Positions 33,699 to 46,391 of a stretch of 64,000 nt of DNA are shown piece after piece. The notes under the pieces were generated by a model that had not been told where the DNA came from, did not search any database, and saw nothing but the letters and a program-made list of their open reading frames with translations. Numbering within the stretch: the stretch's first letter is position 1; each line of letters opens with the position of its first letter. A program made the translations under genes and the position numbers. The DNA is taken from positions 620,001 to 684,000 of the forward strand of contig CM057064.1 in the NCBI GenBank assembly GCA_029945375.1, given 5' to 3'. This stretch comes from Agaricus subrufescens (lineage: Eukaryota > Basidiomycota > Agaricomycetes > Agaricales > Agaricaceae).

Positions 33699-35276
33699 CA
33701 GTAGGGGACAAAACCATTCCAATGTTTTGTACCTTTGGAAAGAATGCTATATACCAGCACACATAAAATGTTTAAAATATTGAGGATATTTATGAGTATA
33801 CCTTAGTATCTAGGCTATCATTGTGTGATGTTATGTGGCTGTACAGTTATTATTGGTCATTATATAATCCTTTTAAGTCAGAGCATCATTGGAACAGTTT
33901 TGTCCCTATACATTGAAAATACAGACTTAGCTACTTATCAAGGCAGAGGATACTATTTTCTGGCTATCAAAGCTACAAATGGTAGATTTGGTATTGATGC
34001 CATCAATATCTGATCAAATGCTGCTGATATGATATCAAAATCCATCTATATGCTACTATAAAGATTAGATACTTTGTTAAGTAGTAAATCTTTAATCTCT
34101 AGCTTATTATTACATTGTCTTCAAGGCTTGTGATGTAATTTATATTAAAACAGTTATCTAAGTACAATAATATACTGGATTATGTAATTTATGCCATTTA
34201 AAGACTTATTTGCTGACATAAATATGATTATCCTTAGGTAGAAATATACTTTCATCTATTTTTTGCACACAAACAGCCCACTTGCTGGAAAGCTGATTGT
34301 TCCAATTAATGCTATAAATGTTGGTGCTTATGTAACAATCAATCAAAGAGCAAACAAAAGCTTTGACCTTCCTCCACAAGCCTGTATTTACATAAATATA
34401 TAGTAGACTCTAGAGAGTATCTGTAAAAGTGCACCAGGGCTTGTTTCTGATGACTAATCAAGATACAAATAGGCTCAGAATATTGAGAATAATAGATTAT
34501 AATCATATGTAACTGAAAACAATATGCTGATGGAAGTGTAAGAGCTTTACAAGCAGAGGGTAAAAAGTGTTAGTGTGTACAAATGAAAAAAATTGTACTG
34601 TAAGATTGCATAGAATGGGCAAGAGCTCAAATAACTACTAAACATGAAGTATTATTGAATGTTAATCTTTTCAGATATATTTTGGAATTTTCACATGATT
34701 CAATCCTAGAGTATTATAGGTAGAATATATCAAGTACAAGCTTAACAAATGTGCTATAGCAGCAAATTGACTTTAAAATAGTATGGATTACCTAAAATTA
34801 GATATTGTTGAGTTTAACCAGCCTCTTAATATGAGTTTTGCCAAAATACAGTAAATAAATATCAATAGTGAGGTAAAAGTTAATGAATTTCTACCTAATA
34901 GATTATTACATCTATAGAGCAGCATATAGATGGATTCTGATATCATATCAGCAGCATTTGATCAGATATTGATGGCATCAATACCAAATCTACCATTTGT
35001 AGCTTTGATAGCCAGAAAATAGTATCCTCTGCCTTGACAAGTAGCCAATTCTGTATTTTCAATGTATAGGGACAAAACCATTCCAATGATGCTCTGACTT
35101 AAAAGGATTATATAATGACCAATAATAACTGTACAGCCACATAACATCACACAATGGTAGCTTAGATACTAAGGTATATTCATAAATATCCTCAATATTT
35201 TAAATATTTTATGTGCACTGGTATATAGCATTCTTTGCAAAGGTACAAAACATTGGAACAGTTTTGTCCCCCACTG
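33699..35276. mobile_element. Fold-back element with about 360-bp inverted repeats, TA duplication
   Basis: The left end CAGTAGGGGACAAAACC at 33699 follows TA, and the right end GGTTTTGTCC-type sequence (GTTTTGTCCCCCACTG) at 35276 precedes TA. Bases 33699 to about 34058 and about 34918 to 35276 are inverted copies, nearly identical including shadow frames in both. The interior of about 860 bp is AT-rich with no transposase. The CAGT...GGACAAAA tips and TA target match the Tc1 element at 30836, so a related transposase probably moved it. Confidence 0.9.
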
Positions 35277-35504
35277 TATAATACCATATGAAATTTTCTC
35301 CTGTGAAGTGCCATTAGTCCTGCTGATCAAAGCCAGATTGGGCAGGTCTTGGCATTTTTAGAGAGCAGGACTTTCCTGCATTCCATAGTGCACTGCTATC
35401 CAGCAGTTTATTTACTTTTATACTTGGCACAAATATTTATCCAAGTCCTAGACTTAGTTTGTGTTACCTAGAATAATCTAAAATATCAAAACCACCTCTA
35501 CAAT

Positions 35505-36774
<1,270 letters not shown>

Positions 36775-37101
36775 CTTCTTACTTCGTTCATTCTTTCGCG
36801 GTGGTGCTATCACGGGCATCCCGACAGGATTATTCGGTGATGAGGTGGGTAACGAAGTTGCCAATCCAGAAGAATGTTTGGTAGTGATGGCAGCGGCACT
36901 GACAGACGAGAGTCTGAGAAAGACACGAAAGGCGGACGGGCGGGACAGCGTAGTGGTGATGATGGTTATGGTGGACGTTCGACTCAAGTTGTCGTCTCGT
37001 GCATGACATCATGTGACAAATATCCGTCCATCGTGTTTCTGCCACTTGGCAGTTAAATAAAAATACAGAACGATTCTATAGTATTATCAACAAGAAAACA
37101 A

Positions 37102-40100
37102 TCATTCATCATCATCTACTTCGACTGGCATAGCCTGGCGTTTGCGTCTCGAGGAAGCTGAGCAACGGTCAGTCAAACACAGAGTAGCGGTGAAGCAAAC
37201 ACTAACCTTTTTTATTGGCCTTTTTTCTCGCAGCTACTTTTCGCTTCTCAACCATGTTCTCAAATGCTTGATCCTCCTGGCCCTGGGTTCTATGTTCCTC
37301 CAGGATCTGCAAGTATTGGCGTAAGTAACAATCCGGAGATAACAACAATTGCCCGAACCTTCTCGAACTCGTCTAGTTCTGTGTCAGGCTTATCTTTCGA
37401 CTTGTTACTCCGTGCCTGAAAACCGTTTAGGCGTCTATGCGCATGAAAAGAAAATAGCTCGCACCTTATTAAGAATCTCAGTGAACTTGTCAAAGACGGC
37501 AGGTTCATGCAGTTTGTCCCGATAGAATTGCAGCCCCTCAATCAACCTTTTCACCGACCGCTCACTTTTGAATGGTAGCAACGACAGGCAAAACGCAATA
37601 TCGCGCCATTGCCGTGGATCATCCGTGAAGCGGAACCGTCCACACAATTTCTCGACAATATTTTCAGCTTGACGCTCCTATAATTGCGTACATAAGTAGC
37701 GGTAAGCACGATAGTGAACGTGATCAACCTTATCGATGAATGTAAAGATGTACCGCAGCGTATTTTGAAACATTTGTTCAGACACTGCATGTTCCCCTGT
37801 AGAAAGGTGACTGATAACTGGAAGGCCTCGCAGTCAGTACATTAGAAAAAAACTTGATTACGAACTCACCGTCTGGCAAATTGTTATAGATTGCATTTTC
37901 CTTGCCAGAAAGCTCTTTAAAGAACAGCTTCGACAAGTCCTGGATTCTAGTATCCTCATCCTCAAGACACTTAGCCATCTCCCCAAGTTGCCCCTTAACT
38001 TTCACCATTCCGTTCAAAATCAGGTGCGTCAGCACCATCAACGTGTTCTTCTTAACCTGTATAATGCCATCTGATAGGCCTTTATACATCTGGCTCGAGT
38101 TCTCGTCAACGATGGAGGCAAACGACACAGCTATGTCTCCAAGAGCAATTGCGATATTCCCTCTGACGGTAGAGTCCTTCGATCTCTCGAGGAGTTTGAA
38201 GAGCAGCTCGATATGATCTTCACAAAACTTCGAGCTGACGCAGAGCAATTTGCTGAAGCTGATGATGGTTGTCCGCCTCAAGACTGGGTCCTAGTCGGGT
38301 TTCAGCGAGATAACATAACACAAATTTATTAAACATACCTTAAAGATTTGAGGACTACCACAAACGCGCACTATCATCTGCGCGTATGCCGCCAGTAACG
38401 ATTGTTCGCCATACAGAATTTCGGCTTCCCTAATGGCCTGAATACGGTCTCCAATCTCGTCCTCTGCGTTGCCGGCAACTTGGTCTAGTTCTTCCCCGTC
38501 TTTGTCCTTGGTAGATTGGCCCGCGTTTGCTTGCGTTTCATCCTTTTGCCTCTTCCATTCCCTTTCCACAAGCTCCAAGAAAACGATCTGCTTTAGGGCA
38601 ACGTGACCAACGACGAAAAATAACTGGCTCATCTCGAAACTATCTGCAGTCCTATTCTCTCCGCTAGCATTCTGCATTTGGGAAGGCTGCGTGAATGTCA
38701 TATCGGCTTGAGTCATCGATACATCTCCATCTTCATCCGCACCGTCCTTCTTTTTCTCTCCTTCATCATCATCATCGCCTCCGTCGCTCTCGCCATTGTG
38801 ATCTCTGCTTCCCCCGTTTACGGGCTCCTCTCTGTTCTCCCTAGGCCCGAATGCCCTGGCCGCCAACTTTTTGATGAGATTTCCGCACCATTCATCTGGA
38901 CGTTGCCCCAAAGCGTAGACAGTATTGACGACATGTTCAGCTAAGCCAAACCAGTCTAACGACCTGCATGGCCTCTCCACCGCCTTACTAAGTGCTGAAA
39001 AGATCTGTGAGGTCATCGGGTAGCGAACAGTGTTGTCTTTGAGTGACCCCTTGACTTTTTTAGCACTGCCATTTAAACGCTGAAGTGCTATGCATGTGTA
39101 TCGTGCAAGTTCCAAGTCCAGCTAAGAGAGGCGTGAGTACACCAGTTTGGGTGAGGTCGGTTTGAGCTCACTTTTCCAAGCTTTCCCAGACCAACTTTGA
39201 GCATCAACTCAACATGGTCTTCGAGAATACTCTTCTTTGCAATGGCCATCATCCCGAGAACCATGATAGCGGCACGCCTCTGAACAGGGGGTATGTGTCT
39301 ACTGGAACCTGTGCTCACAAAAATCAGTAAAATGTAGGAGATTTCCCCAAAAAAAACGTCACCATAGATTTGCCAGAGCTTTGCAATGACGTCGGGATGC
39401 ACTCGATCTTCCTCTACCATGATCCGCATCATTTCCTCCAAACTGGTAATTTCAGCCAAGGTGCAGTCGAAAGTACGTCTAAACCACTTGGTCAACACAA
39501 CGCTCAAGACGAAAGTAAGCCACGTACTCGATCATGTTCTTGGTGATACGATTGATTTGACTCTTTGCGTCGCCTCCCAGGCTCGGGTCAGCTTCGAAGT
39601 ACAATGAACAATAGACTTCAATCAGCCGTTGGCGAATGCCCTTTAGTTCTTTCCCATCTTCGGAGGTCGAGGCACTGTTGTCCTTTACCCAAATCAAGTG
39701 AAGCATCTTTTGTATGCCCACCTATGTTATTTTTTGAGTACATCCGATGAGTCCACAATGAGGGTTGTCATACCTTGGTACCCTCCATTTCATATCCGTG
39801 AGCAAGCCTAAAGAATTCCATAGTCTCCAGTACTTCAGCCTTGTTCGTCGATCCAAGAAGTTGAACCAGTATTTCCATCGAGTTCTCGATTAGTCGTATA
39901 AATGACAGTGCTTCGGCGTAATATTTCTTTTTGAGTCTCAGGCGAAGTATTTCGTCAGCCTCAAGTGCAGCAACGGCAGCTTGTTCTTGAGTAAGCGCTT
40001 CCATGTTGAGCTGGGATTTACGAGGCTTCAATTTAGGTTTTTTGGCTTTTTCACGTGGGTTTCCTTCGCTGTCCACGGACATAGAATCATCCTCATCTTC

Positions 40101-41882
40101 ATTTGTACCTTGATCGTTATCTTCTTCGGTTTCGGCACCTCGGTCATCATTGTCGACATCCATAGCATTTTCATCAGCTTCACGACGTTTGTTAGACCTT
40201 CGGCGACGGGTATGAGTGAAAGGGTTACATATATGCGCAATAACAGAGGAACTCACTGTTTCGTTTTCTTCTCCTCGGGTTCCTCGCCCTCATTCTCGTC
40301 CTCATCCTCGTCACCGTCCTGAACCTCCACAGCTTTGCCCACTTTGCCCTCAACCTTCTCCAAATCCTTCGTCACCGTCTTGTATTCATTATCCCAAACT
40401 TCGTGTTGCAGCATCCCGCCATCCAGCATTCCATACGGGTGGGTCAGGAGGAGCTTGATTAACAGACTGACGGCAGCCTTTCTGACCGTAGAAGCTTTGT
40501 CTTCTAGAGCATTCACAGCGGCTCTCGTGCTCGCTAGTCGTTGTTTGGGAAACTTGGGTGTCTTGATATCGAAGACTTTTGAAAGCACGGCGAGAACTTT
40601 TGTTCGAACATATGAAGAGACATCAAGCATACGTTCATGGAGGAGATCAAATAAACCGTTGATTTGCTTTTGCGTTTGTCCAGAATTGATATCAGAGTCC
40701 AGGCTCCGAGCAAGCTCCTGAATAATAAAGCCAATGACTTCAACTATAGCAATACGCATTGGATATGCCTAGAAAGGATAAGAAAAGAGAGTCTGCTAAG
40801 ACGGACATTGACCGTACCTCAGAGTCTAATTGATTGAGCAATAAACTAAGCTGCTTCAACAAGGACCTCGGTGCATATTCCGCAAACTTGACCAAGAAAC
40901 GCGCAAAATTCCGGGGGCCTTTATTATCCTGAGCATTGAACGTTTTACCCGCAATCTCCCTCAAAATGTCGTCGCCAAGCTGAGTGTGCGCAAACTCAGT
41001 GGCAAGTTTGTGCAGACACTCGGCCAAAACTTCTGGAAGGTGCTCGTAAAACTGGAGATTCTGGATAATATTCGTGTGCGCGACAAGAATTTGGTTATGG
41101 TGTTTGACAGAGACGCATATAACCTTGTCTGCGCCAAGTCGGATCCCTTCGACTTTCATGTATTGTTCGTTTTCGAGGACATGGTAAGCTGGCTTGACAA
41201 GGCAACTGTGAAGCAAGCGTGAAGGCCAATAAAAGAAGGAGAAACTAACGGGGACTTACCTGACAAAAGTCTCCCTTTCAGTGGTCGTTTGCCACACTTT
41301 CTGCCAATACATGCCCAGCTTGATGAGAACTTTGCTGATGACTACGAGTGTGGCTGGAAGGTGTTCCTGTAATGACCAAGTTTCCTCCATCCGTGCCGCG
41401 GCCGCGGCCTTGGCAGCCCTCGCACCAGCAGCCTTGCCTCCCCGTCCTCTTCTTGCCTTGGGAGCCGGAGCGAGAGATGGTCCATCACTTCCTTTAATGT
41501 TTTCAGCAGTAGTAACAAACCACTGCAAGAGAAACCCAAAAAGCTCGAGGGGTAACCGATGCGATGAGTCGATGGCCTGTTCGCCAGCTTCGATGTCGCG
41601 TATAGTAGCCTCAATCTCGCTCTGAATACCTGAGGTAAGAGAGTCAAGGACTTTGTTCATATAGGTACCGGAGATGGAGGCGGAGTGCTTGAGCACGCTT
41701 CTGAAGACGTCAAAGACCTCTGGATCGCGAATGGCGTCGGTGTTGTTGGCGACGGCCTCGACGGCGGCCTCTAGGAATCTGGCGGGGTCCTCTGACGAGA
41801 AATCGTGTTCGTTGGGGATGGTATATGCATGGACGCCCTGGGCCAGCGCGGCGAGCTCGTCTTGCAGCTCGAAGCTCTCCAT
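37102..41882 (-). CDS. cnd1: Condensin complex subunit 1 (Cnd1/Ycs4/NCAPD2)
   Basis: The protein is spread over about 12 exons from ATG 41882 (MESFELQDELAAL) to TGA 37104-37102 and is roughly 1,350 residues long. It is built of HEAT-like helical repeats. The N-terminal Cnd1 region has EETWSLQEHLPATLVVISKVLIKLG. PRNFARFLVKFAEYAPRSLLKQLSLLLNQLDSE, YPMRIAIVEVIGFIIQEL and SSYVRTKVLAVLSKVFD are typical of NCAPD2. The C-terminal Cnd1 domain contains DPVLRRTTIISFSKLLCVSSKFCEDH and KKNTLMVLTHLILNGMVKVKGQ. Two long acidic linkers (around 40270 and 40080, and near 38750) are low-complexity. The tail is basic and then acidic (EVDDDE), as usual for the nuclear-targeted end. It is the non-SMC regulatory subunit that binds DNA with Smc2/Smc4 and compacts mitotic chromosomes. 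No frame breaks seen. Confidence 0.95.
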
Positions 41883-42888
41883 AACTTCAGGATCGGATTC
41901 AGGACGCAAATAAATTAATCACAACTCGACGCGTCTGTCACGTGTATTCAATCCCGCATACGTAATTGCTAATTACTAATCGGCACACTTTACATGTCAC
42001 AAAACACATTTCTGTCAGTCTGCCCTCCGTACAAGCGATGTGCGACTTCAAGTGCCAACAATGGCGTCTCTGGTGAGTTTGACAGTTGTAGAGTCTCAAC
42101 TGTCGTAAACGAGGGACTCCGACCTCCTCAAAAGGAATACGCCCCACCATTCGTATTGGAGAAATTCGATCCTACAATACGGAATTATCCAGCCCTTTAT
42201 ATTCAACCCGGATATCCGGCCAGCCCATTTCACAACAAATCCCAATCGCACATTCCATATGTAGGAATGAAAGACAAATTAAAAGGCTTGAATTGGATCA
42301 ATTCCTACCAACAAGTTGTCTGAACCAGCATACACAAAAAGGGAAAGAACAGCATCGTCTACTACTGTATACGTTATTGAGCCTACACAAGCACAAAAGA
42401 AAATCTTCGAAAGCACAGAATCCTTTGGGAGAAAAAATAAAGGATAAGAATACTCAAAACCAGGAAAGAAAAAGAAAAAGAAAAGAAACAGATGACACTC
42501 CTTCCGAATGCTGCAAAACAAAGACAACTCCACTGAAGCAAAAAGATCCACAACTTCAAGACCCACTTTTTTCTGTCCCTATAACTAACCGAAAACGCGG
42601 AAGACCAGTAAAAGCAGCGCAAGGGTGTCGAGGGGGAGAGCATACATAGCATTTTTTTTGAGAATGGTATATGTGCAAAATAAATAATGGGGGATTAGGA
42701 AGTCTGCGAGCCGAGCGCCAGATGACCAAGTTAACGAAAGTGGGTGGAAGTTGGCAATAAGGAATTAAAAAAAATTTTGTTTCACATAGAACCAGAATAT
42801 AGTCCGAAAAGCTAGCTCGTCAAGGTGCGTGGAGGGCCGTAAACACGAAGCTTTGACAATAATATAACCTCAGGGGCATTTGTTGATT
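41883..42888. other. Intergenic interval: condensin promoter and 3' flank of the membrane-protein gene
   Basis: Both neighbours are on the minus strand. The part near 41900 must hold the condensin promoter and the part near 42700-42888 the 3' untranslated region of the membrane protein. Two plus-strand frames (41994-42323 and 42293-42649) lie between them; only the second shows any motif. Confidence 0.5.
42293..42649 (+). CDS. Small basic frame with an AT-hook-like motif, uncertain
   Basis: 118 codons starting at an ATG. The product is Lys/Arg/Gln-rich, with KRKRKETDD and, near the C-terminus, NRKRGRPVK, which fits the AT-hook core (K/R-x-x-GRP). No intron, no conserved domain, and the composition is partly driven by A-rich sequence. 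It could be a small DNA-binding protein or chance. No homologue is recognised. Confidence 0.2.
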   Translation: MDQFLPTSCLNQHTQKGKEQHRLLLYTLLSLHKHKRKSSKAQNPLGEKIKDKNTQNQERKRKRKETDDTPSECCKTKTTPLKQKDPQLQDPLFSVPITNRKRGRPVKAAQGCRGGEHT

Positions 42889-45625
42889 TTACCAGTTCAT
42901 CGTATTGTCTCTTAAGACAGGTGCCGAGATCGAGCCTAGGACAACGTTCCTCCTATGGCTCATGCTACTCTCGGTCATAAGCTGGTCGTTGGGCACTACT
43001 TGAGATTCGTATCCACGCAAAGAGTCTTCTGCATAATAGAAGCTCCTCCTTCTCGCACCACCTACACTATCCTGGTCAAATTGGCGTCCTTGGGGGCGAA
43101 CGCCAAGATTCTCGCCGGGAGGATCAGAAAGACGGCGGTGAGCGAGTTGTTGACGGCGCTTGTATGATCTATAGATGAGGAAACCGAGAACGAGAATGGC
43201 GATGGCACCGAGCGCGCTGACAACGCCGATGATGGCGTCTTCACGTGTCTTGCCACTATCCGTAGCACCACTGCTGTTATCGGGGTTCTTGGAGGAACCG
43301 CCTGTACCAGGATTGCCATCGGAGGAGACCGAAAGCAGTGAATAGGAGGAAACCACACGCTGAGCAAGGGCTTTAGCATTATCGTCAGGGCCTTTGGTGT
43401 AGAAACCTGAGGATTTGACTCTAATCTGAGCAGCAAGGGTATCGACCATTCCATCGGGAATGTAGCCAAGATAAAGGGTCCCTAGTTGGGCGACATCGCT
43501 GGGGCCGTGGTAGGTATCTGGTACATATACTCGCAAGGCAAAGGTCTTGACTTGATCGGCTGTGAGTGAAAATATATGAGCATTGACACGCGCTTATAAA
43601 AAGAGAAAAGAAAAAAAAAACTAACATGGGATGCCGAGGGTACTTGTGATGATCATGGGCATATAAACGAAAAGTTGACTGGATGAGATATCATTATTGA
43701 TCTCAAACTGCCAATTAAGTTCACTGTTGAAGAGAATGCTAATCAAAGTATATCCATCGAGGTTACTGCTGCTTCGATCCAACTGCTCGCGGGGAAGTAT
43801 CCAACTAGGGATACCATCGGGGAGGGGAGGAGCGGCAAGAGTGGTGGCAGGCTGTGCAGCAGAAGGATCGATTGACGTTGTAGCCTGGTCTGGGTCAGTG
43901 AGAGTGGCCGAGGCAGTACTGGTAGAGGTAGGGGCAAAGGCAAGTGTGGTCTCTTGGAGGACAAAAGAGAGGTCAGAAGCGACGGACAGGGTGGTGACAG
44001 TGGTTGAAGTCACAGTTGTAGCAAAACTTGCTGAAGTTTGGGTTTGGGAAACGGTTGTAGTCGCGATCGAATCATTACTTGACTGAGTCGGGAAGCTGAT
44101 CGTTGGTTGTGCCGAGCTGGTTGCGTTCGGGAAAACCGAAGATGTTGGGCCATGATCACTGACGATACCCGAAGATGTTGGGCCATTATCACTGACGATA
44201 CCCGAAGATGTTGGGCCGTTATCAGGACCCGAAGATGTTGGGCCAGTGGAGTTGGCAGAACTCGGTGGATGAGACGAGCTAGTCGGCATCGCACCGCTAG
44301 AGGGAGTAGTGACGACCCCACCAATGCTACTGGATGGACCAAGGACACTGGATGCGGAGGAGATGACGCCACCAAGACCACTGGACGCGCTAGTGACGAT
44401 TCCGCCGATGTCGCTGGTTGCGCTGCTGACGACGCTACCAAGATCACTGGTCAAGGTATTAATGACACCGCCGAGACCGCCTGTTGACGAAGGACCAGGA
44501 GAGTCAGTAGTGCTGACGGGACCGCTGTGACTACTGGTCGGAGTAGCACCGATACCTCCTACGTCGCTAGTGAGTGTGCTTACTGCGCCGCCGACATCGC
44601 TGGTGAGGGTGCCCACTACACCACCGACACCACTGTTGATACCACTAACGACACTACTGAGACCTCCGAGGAGGCCACCGTCGGAGCTGGATGCTGGTGT
44701 ATCTGTAGGGGGAGGGGGAGGAATATGGTCGCTTGTCGGCGAAGGGGCATCGGAGGGAATATTGTCGGGAGGACTGGTGGCGGAAGCGGGGGGATTGGGG
44801 TCACTGGTCGGGGCAGAATTGGGGTCACTGGTCGGGGCAGAATTGGAGTCACTGGTGGGGGAACCAGGACTGAGGGCGCTAGAGATTCCATCAACGACGC
44901 TAGTGACTCCACTACCCACACCACCAACAGCGCTACTGAGCCCGCTTCCTACACCGCTAACGACACCACCAAGTCCAAGGAGACCACCATCGGAGCTGGA
45001 TGTAGGGGTACTTGGCGGGGGAGTGGAGGTCGAAGCGTCCGAGGAAGTAGGTGCAGGTGCAGGATCAGCAGAGGAGGCAGGACTGGGTGAAGAATCGGCC
45101 GAGGAGGCAGGACTGGGGGAAGGATCATTCGAAGGCGTAGGACTGGGAACAGGATCACCGGTGTCTGCGGGAGAGGAGGCACTGGGCGTGGGAGAACCGC
45201 CGATGATACCGCCAATCGTACTGACGGCACTTCCAAGGCCGCTGCCCACAGTGCTCGCGAGGCCACCGACACCGCCGAGGAGACTGCTACCGGCATCACC
45301 GATGCCGCCAAGGAGGCCGCCACCGGCAGTGGGACTGGTGGCTGGGGCAGCGGAGGAGGGAGAGGGCGAGGGCGAGACGGAAACGGGAGGAAGGATGCTG
45401 GTGGTCGGTGTAGGGCCGGGGGTGGGGGCGTCTTCAGAGGCAGAGTGCCCTGGAGAGGCGCGGATGAGCGGCGCGCGGGGGAAAAAGGGAGAAAAACAGA
45501 CCTAGGATGCCTGGCAGGAGGCCGCCGCCGCCGAGGAGGCCCTGGCGCCTGGCAAAGGTGGTGGAGTGGGAGCGGCGGGCGGCGAGGACCGGGGCGACGA
45601 GGAGGGCGAGGAGGAGAAAACGCAT
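42889..45625 (-). CDS. Mucin-like single-pass plasma-membrane protein
   Basis: Three exons (45625-45502, 45449-43626, 43559-42889) encode 872 residues. A signal peptide MRFLLLALLVAPVLA starts the protein. About 480 residues of Ser/Pro/Thr/Gly-rich sequence follow, with glycine-rich repeats (LGGVISSASS-like) and a 12-residue tandem NGPTSSGIVSD repeated at about 44230-44110. A folded extracellular segment lies around the second intron (WQFEINNDISSSQLFVYMP to RVKSSGFYTKGP). One membrane helix (AIIGVVSALGAIAILVLGFLI) precedes a basic RSYKRRQQ stop-transfer and a cytoplasmic tail of about 75 residues. The layout resembles fungal cell-wall sensors and mucin-like proteins, O-mannosylated outside and signalling or anchoring inside. 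I cannot name a family. The many plus-strand frames across it are shadows of the repeats. Confidence 0.85.
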
Positions 45626-45766
45626 GGAGAGTGCTGACGAGCAGGACGGCGGGCTGAGGAAGCCGCCAGAACGAGAAACGAGCGTGGGCGACGAGAACAA
45701 GTTTTGATTCTGAACAAAGCACAAAATACACGTCACGTCACACGGTCACTAGCTAAGTACTGTCTA

Positions 45767-46391
45767 CTAGATGAAGCCGATCTGCGTCACGTCAGCAAGC
45801 TCCAGGCACGCGCGCGGCCAGCCACTGACCTTGTTCGCGACGTCCAGCGCGTCAGAGTCCGCCGTCAGCCGCACATACGCCTTTTTCTTCCCGTCCGGCC
45901 GGATCAGCGTGTTCACCTTCGCCGCGGTCACATCGTACAGCTTCTTCACCGCCTCCCTGATCTGCCGCTTGTTCGACCGCACGTCCACGATAAACACCAG
46001 CGTGTTGTGCTCCTCGATCTTCTTCATCGCAGACTCGGTGTTCAGTGGCCTGCAACAGGCTCTCTTAGATTTTTCAGCAGCACACCCAGACACCACCACT
46101 CACGAAACAATAGTGCGGAACTGGTCCATGCGGGGCGCATGGCTGACCGATTTGCGTTCGTACTTGGGATCGCGGGGCAATCTCAATGTCTTGGGGCGGT
46201 GGAACGACACAGACGTTCGCTGCTTTCGCGAGCTGTGGGAGTGGGCGCCCTGGAGCGCTGCCTTTTTCGCCGCCTTGGCCTTGCTGTCCTTTGCACCTGC
46301 CCACAGTCTCAACCAACACAATACACTGAGCAGCGAATAAACACCCACCCTTGGCGGCAGCCTTGCCTTTCTGCGTTTTTGTCGTGGCCAT
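45767..46391 (-). CDS. RPL25: 60S ribosomal protein uL23 (L23a; yeast Rpl25)
   Basis: Four exons (46391-46349, 46296-46104, 46049-45830, 45781-45767) encode 156 residues. The basic N-terminal extension ([14 protein letters not shown]) is followed by [20 protein letters not shown] and [22 protein letters not shown]. The rRNA-binding uL23 fold then has [29 protein letters not shown] and the invariant end [12 protein letters not shown]. It binds domain III of 25S rRNA near the exit tunnel and forms part of the SRP and nascent-chain docking site. The last exon is only five codons. The intron before it is 48 nt long, in frame and without a stop, so retention would insert 16 residues before IGFI. 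Confidence 0.97.

Noticed and set aside
36775..36987. 70-codon mitochondrial-looking N-terminal extension of thioredoxin reductase
   Set aside because: The frame is open but starts only at TTG; the sole upstream ATG in frame before a stop is 36819, giving just 15 extra residues.
41994..42323. 109-codon plus-strand frame
   Set aside because: No motif, no intron signals linking it to a larger gene, and it overlaps the condensin promoter side.
44107..45505. Long plus-strand frames (187 and 311 codons)
   Set aside because: They are the complement of the Ser/Pro/Gly repeats of the membrane-protein gene; repeat-driven codon bias keeps several frames open.
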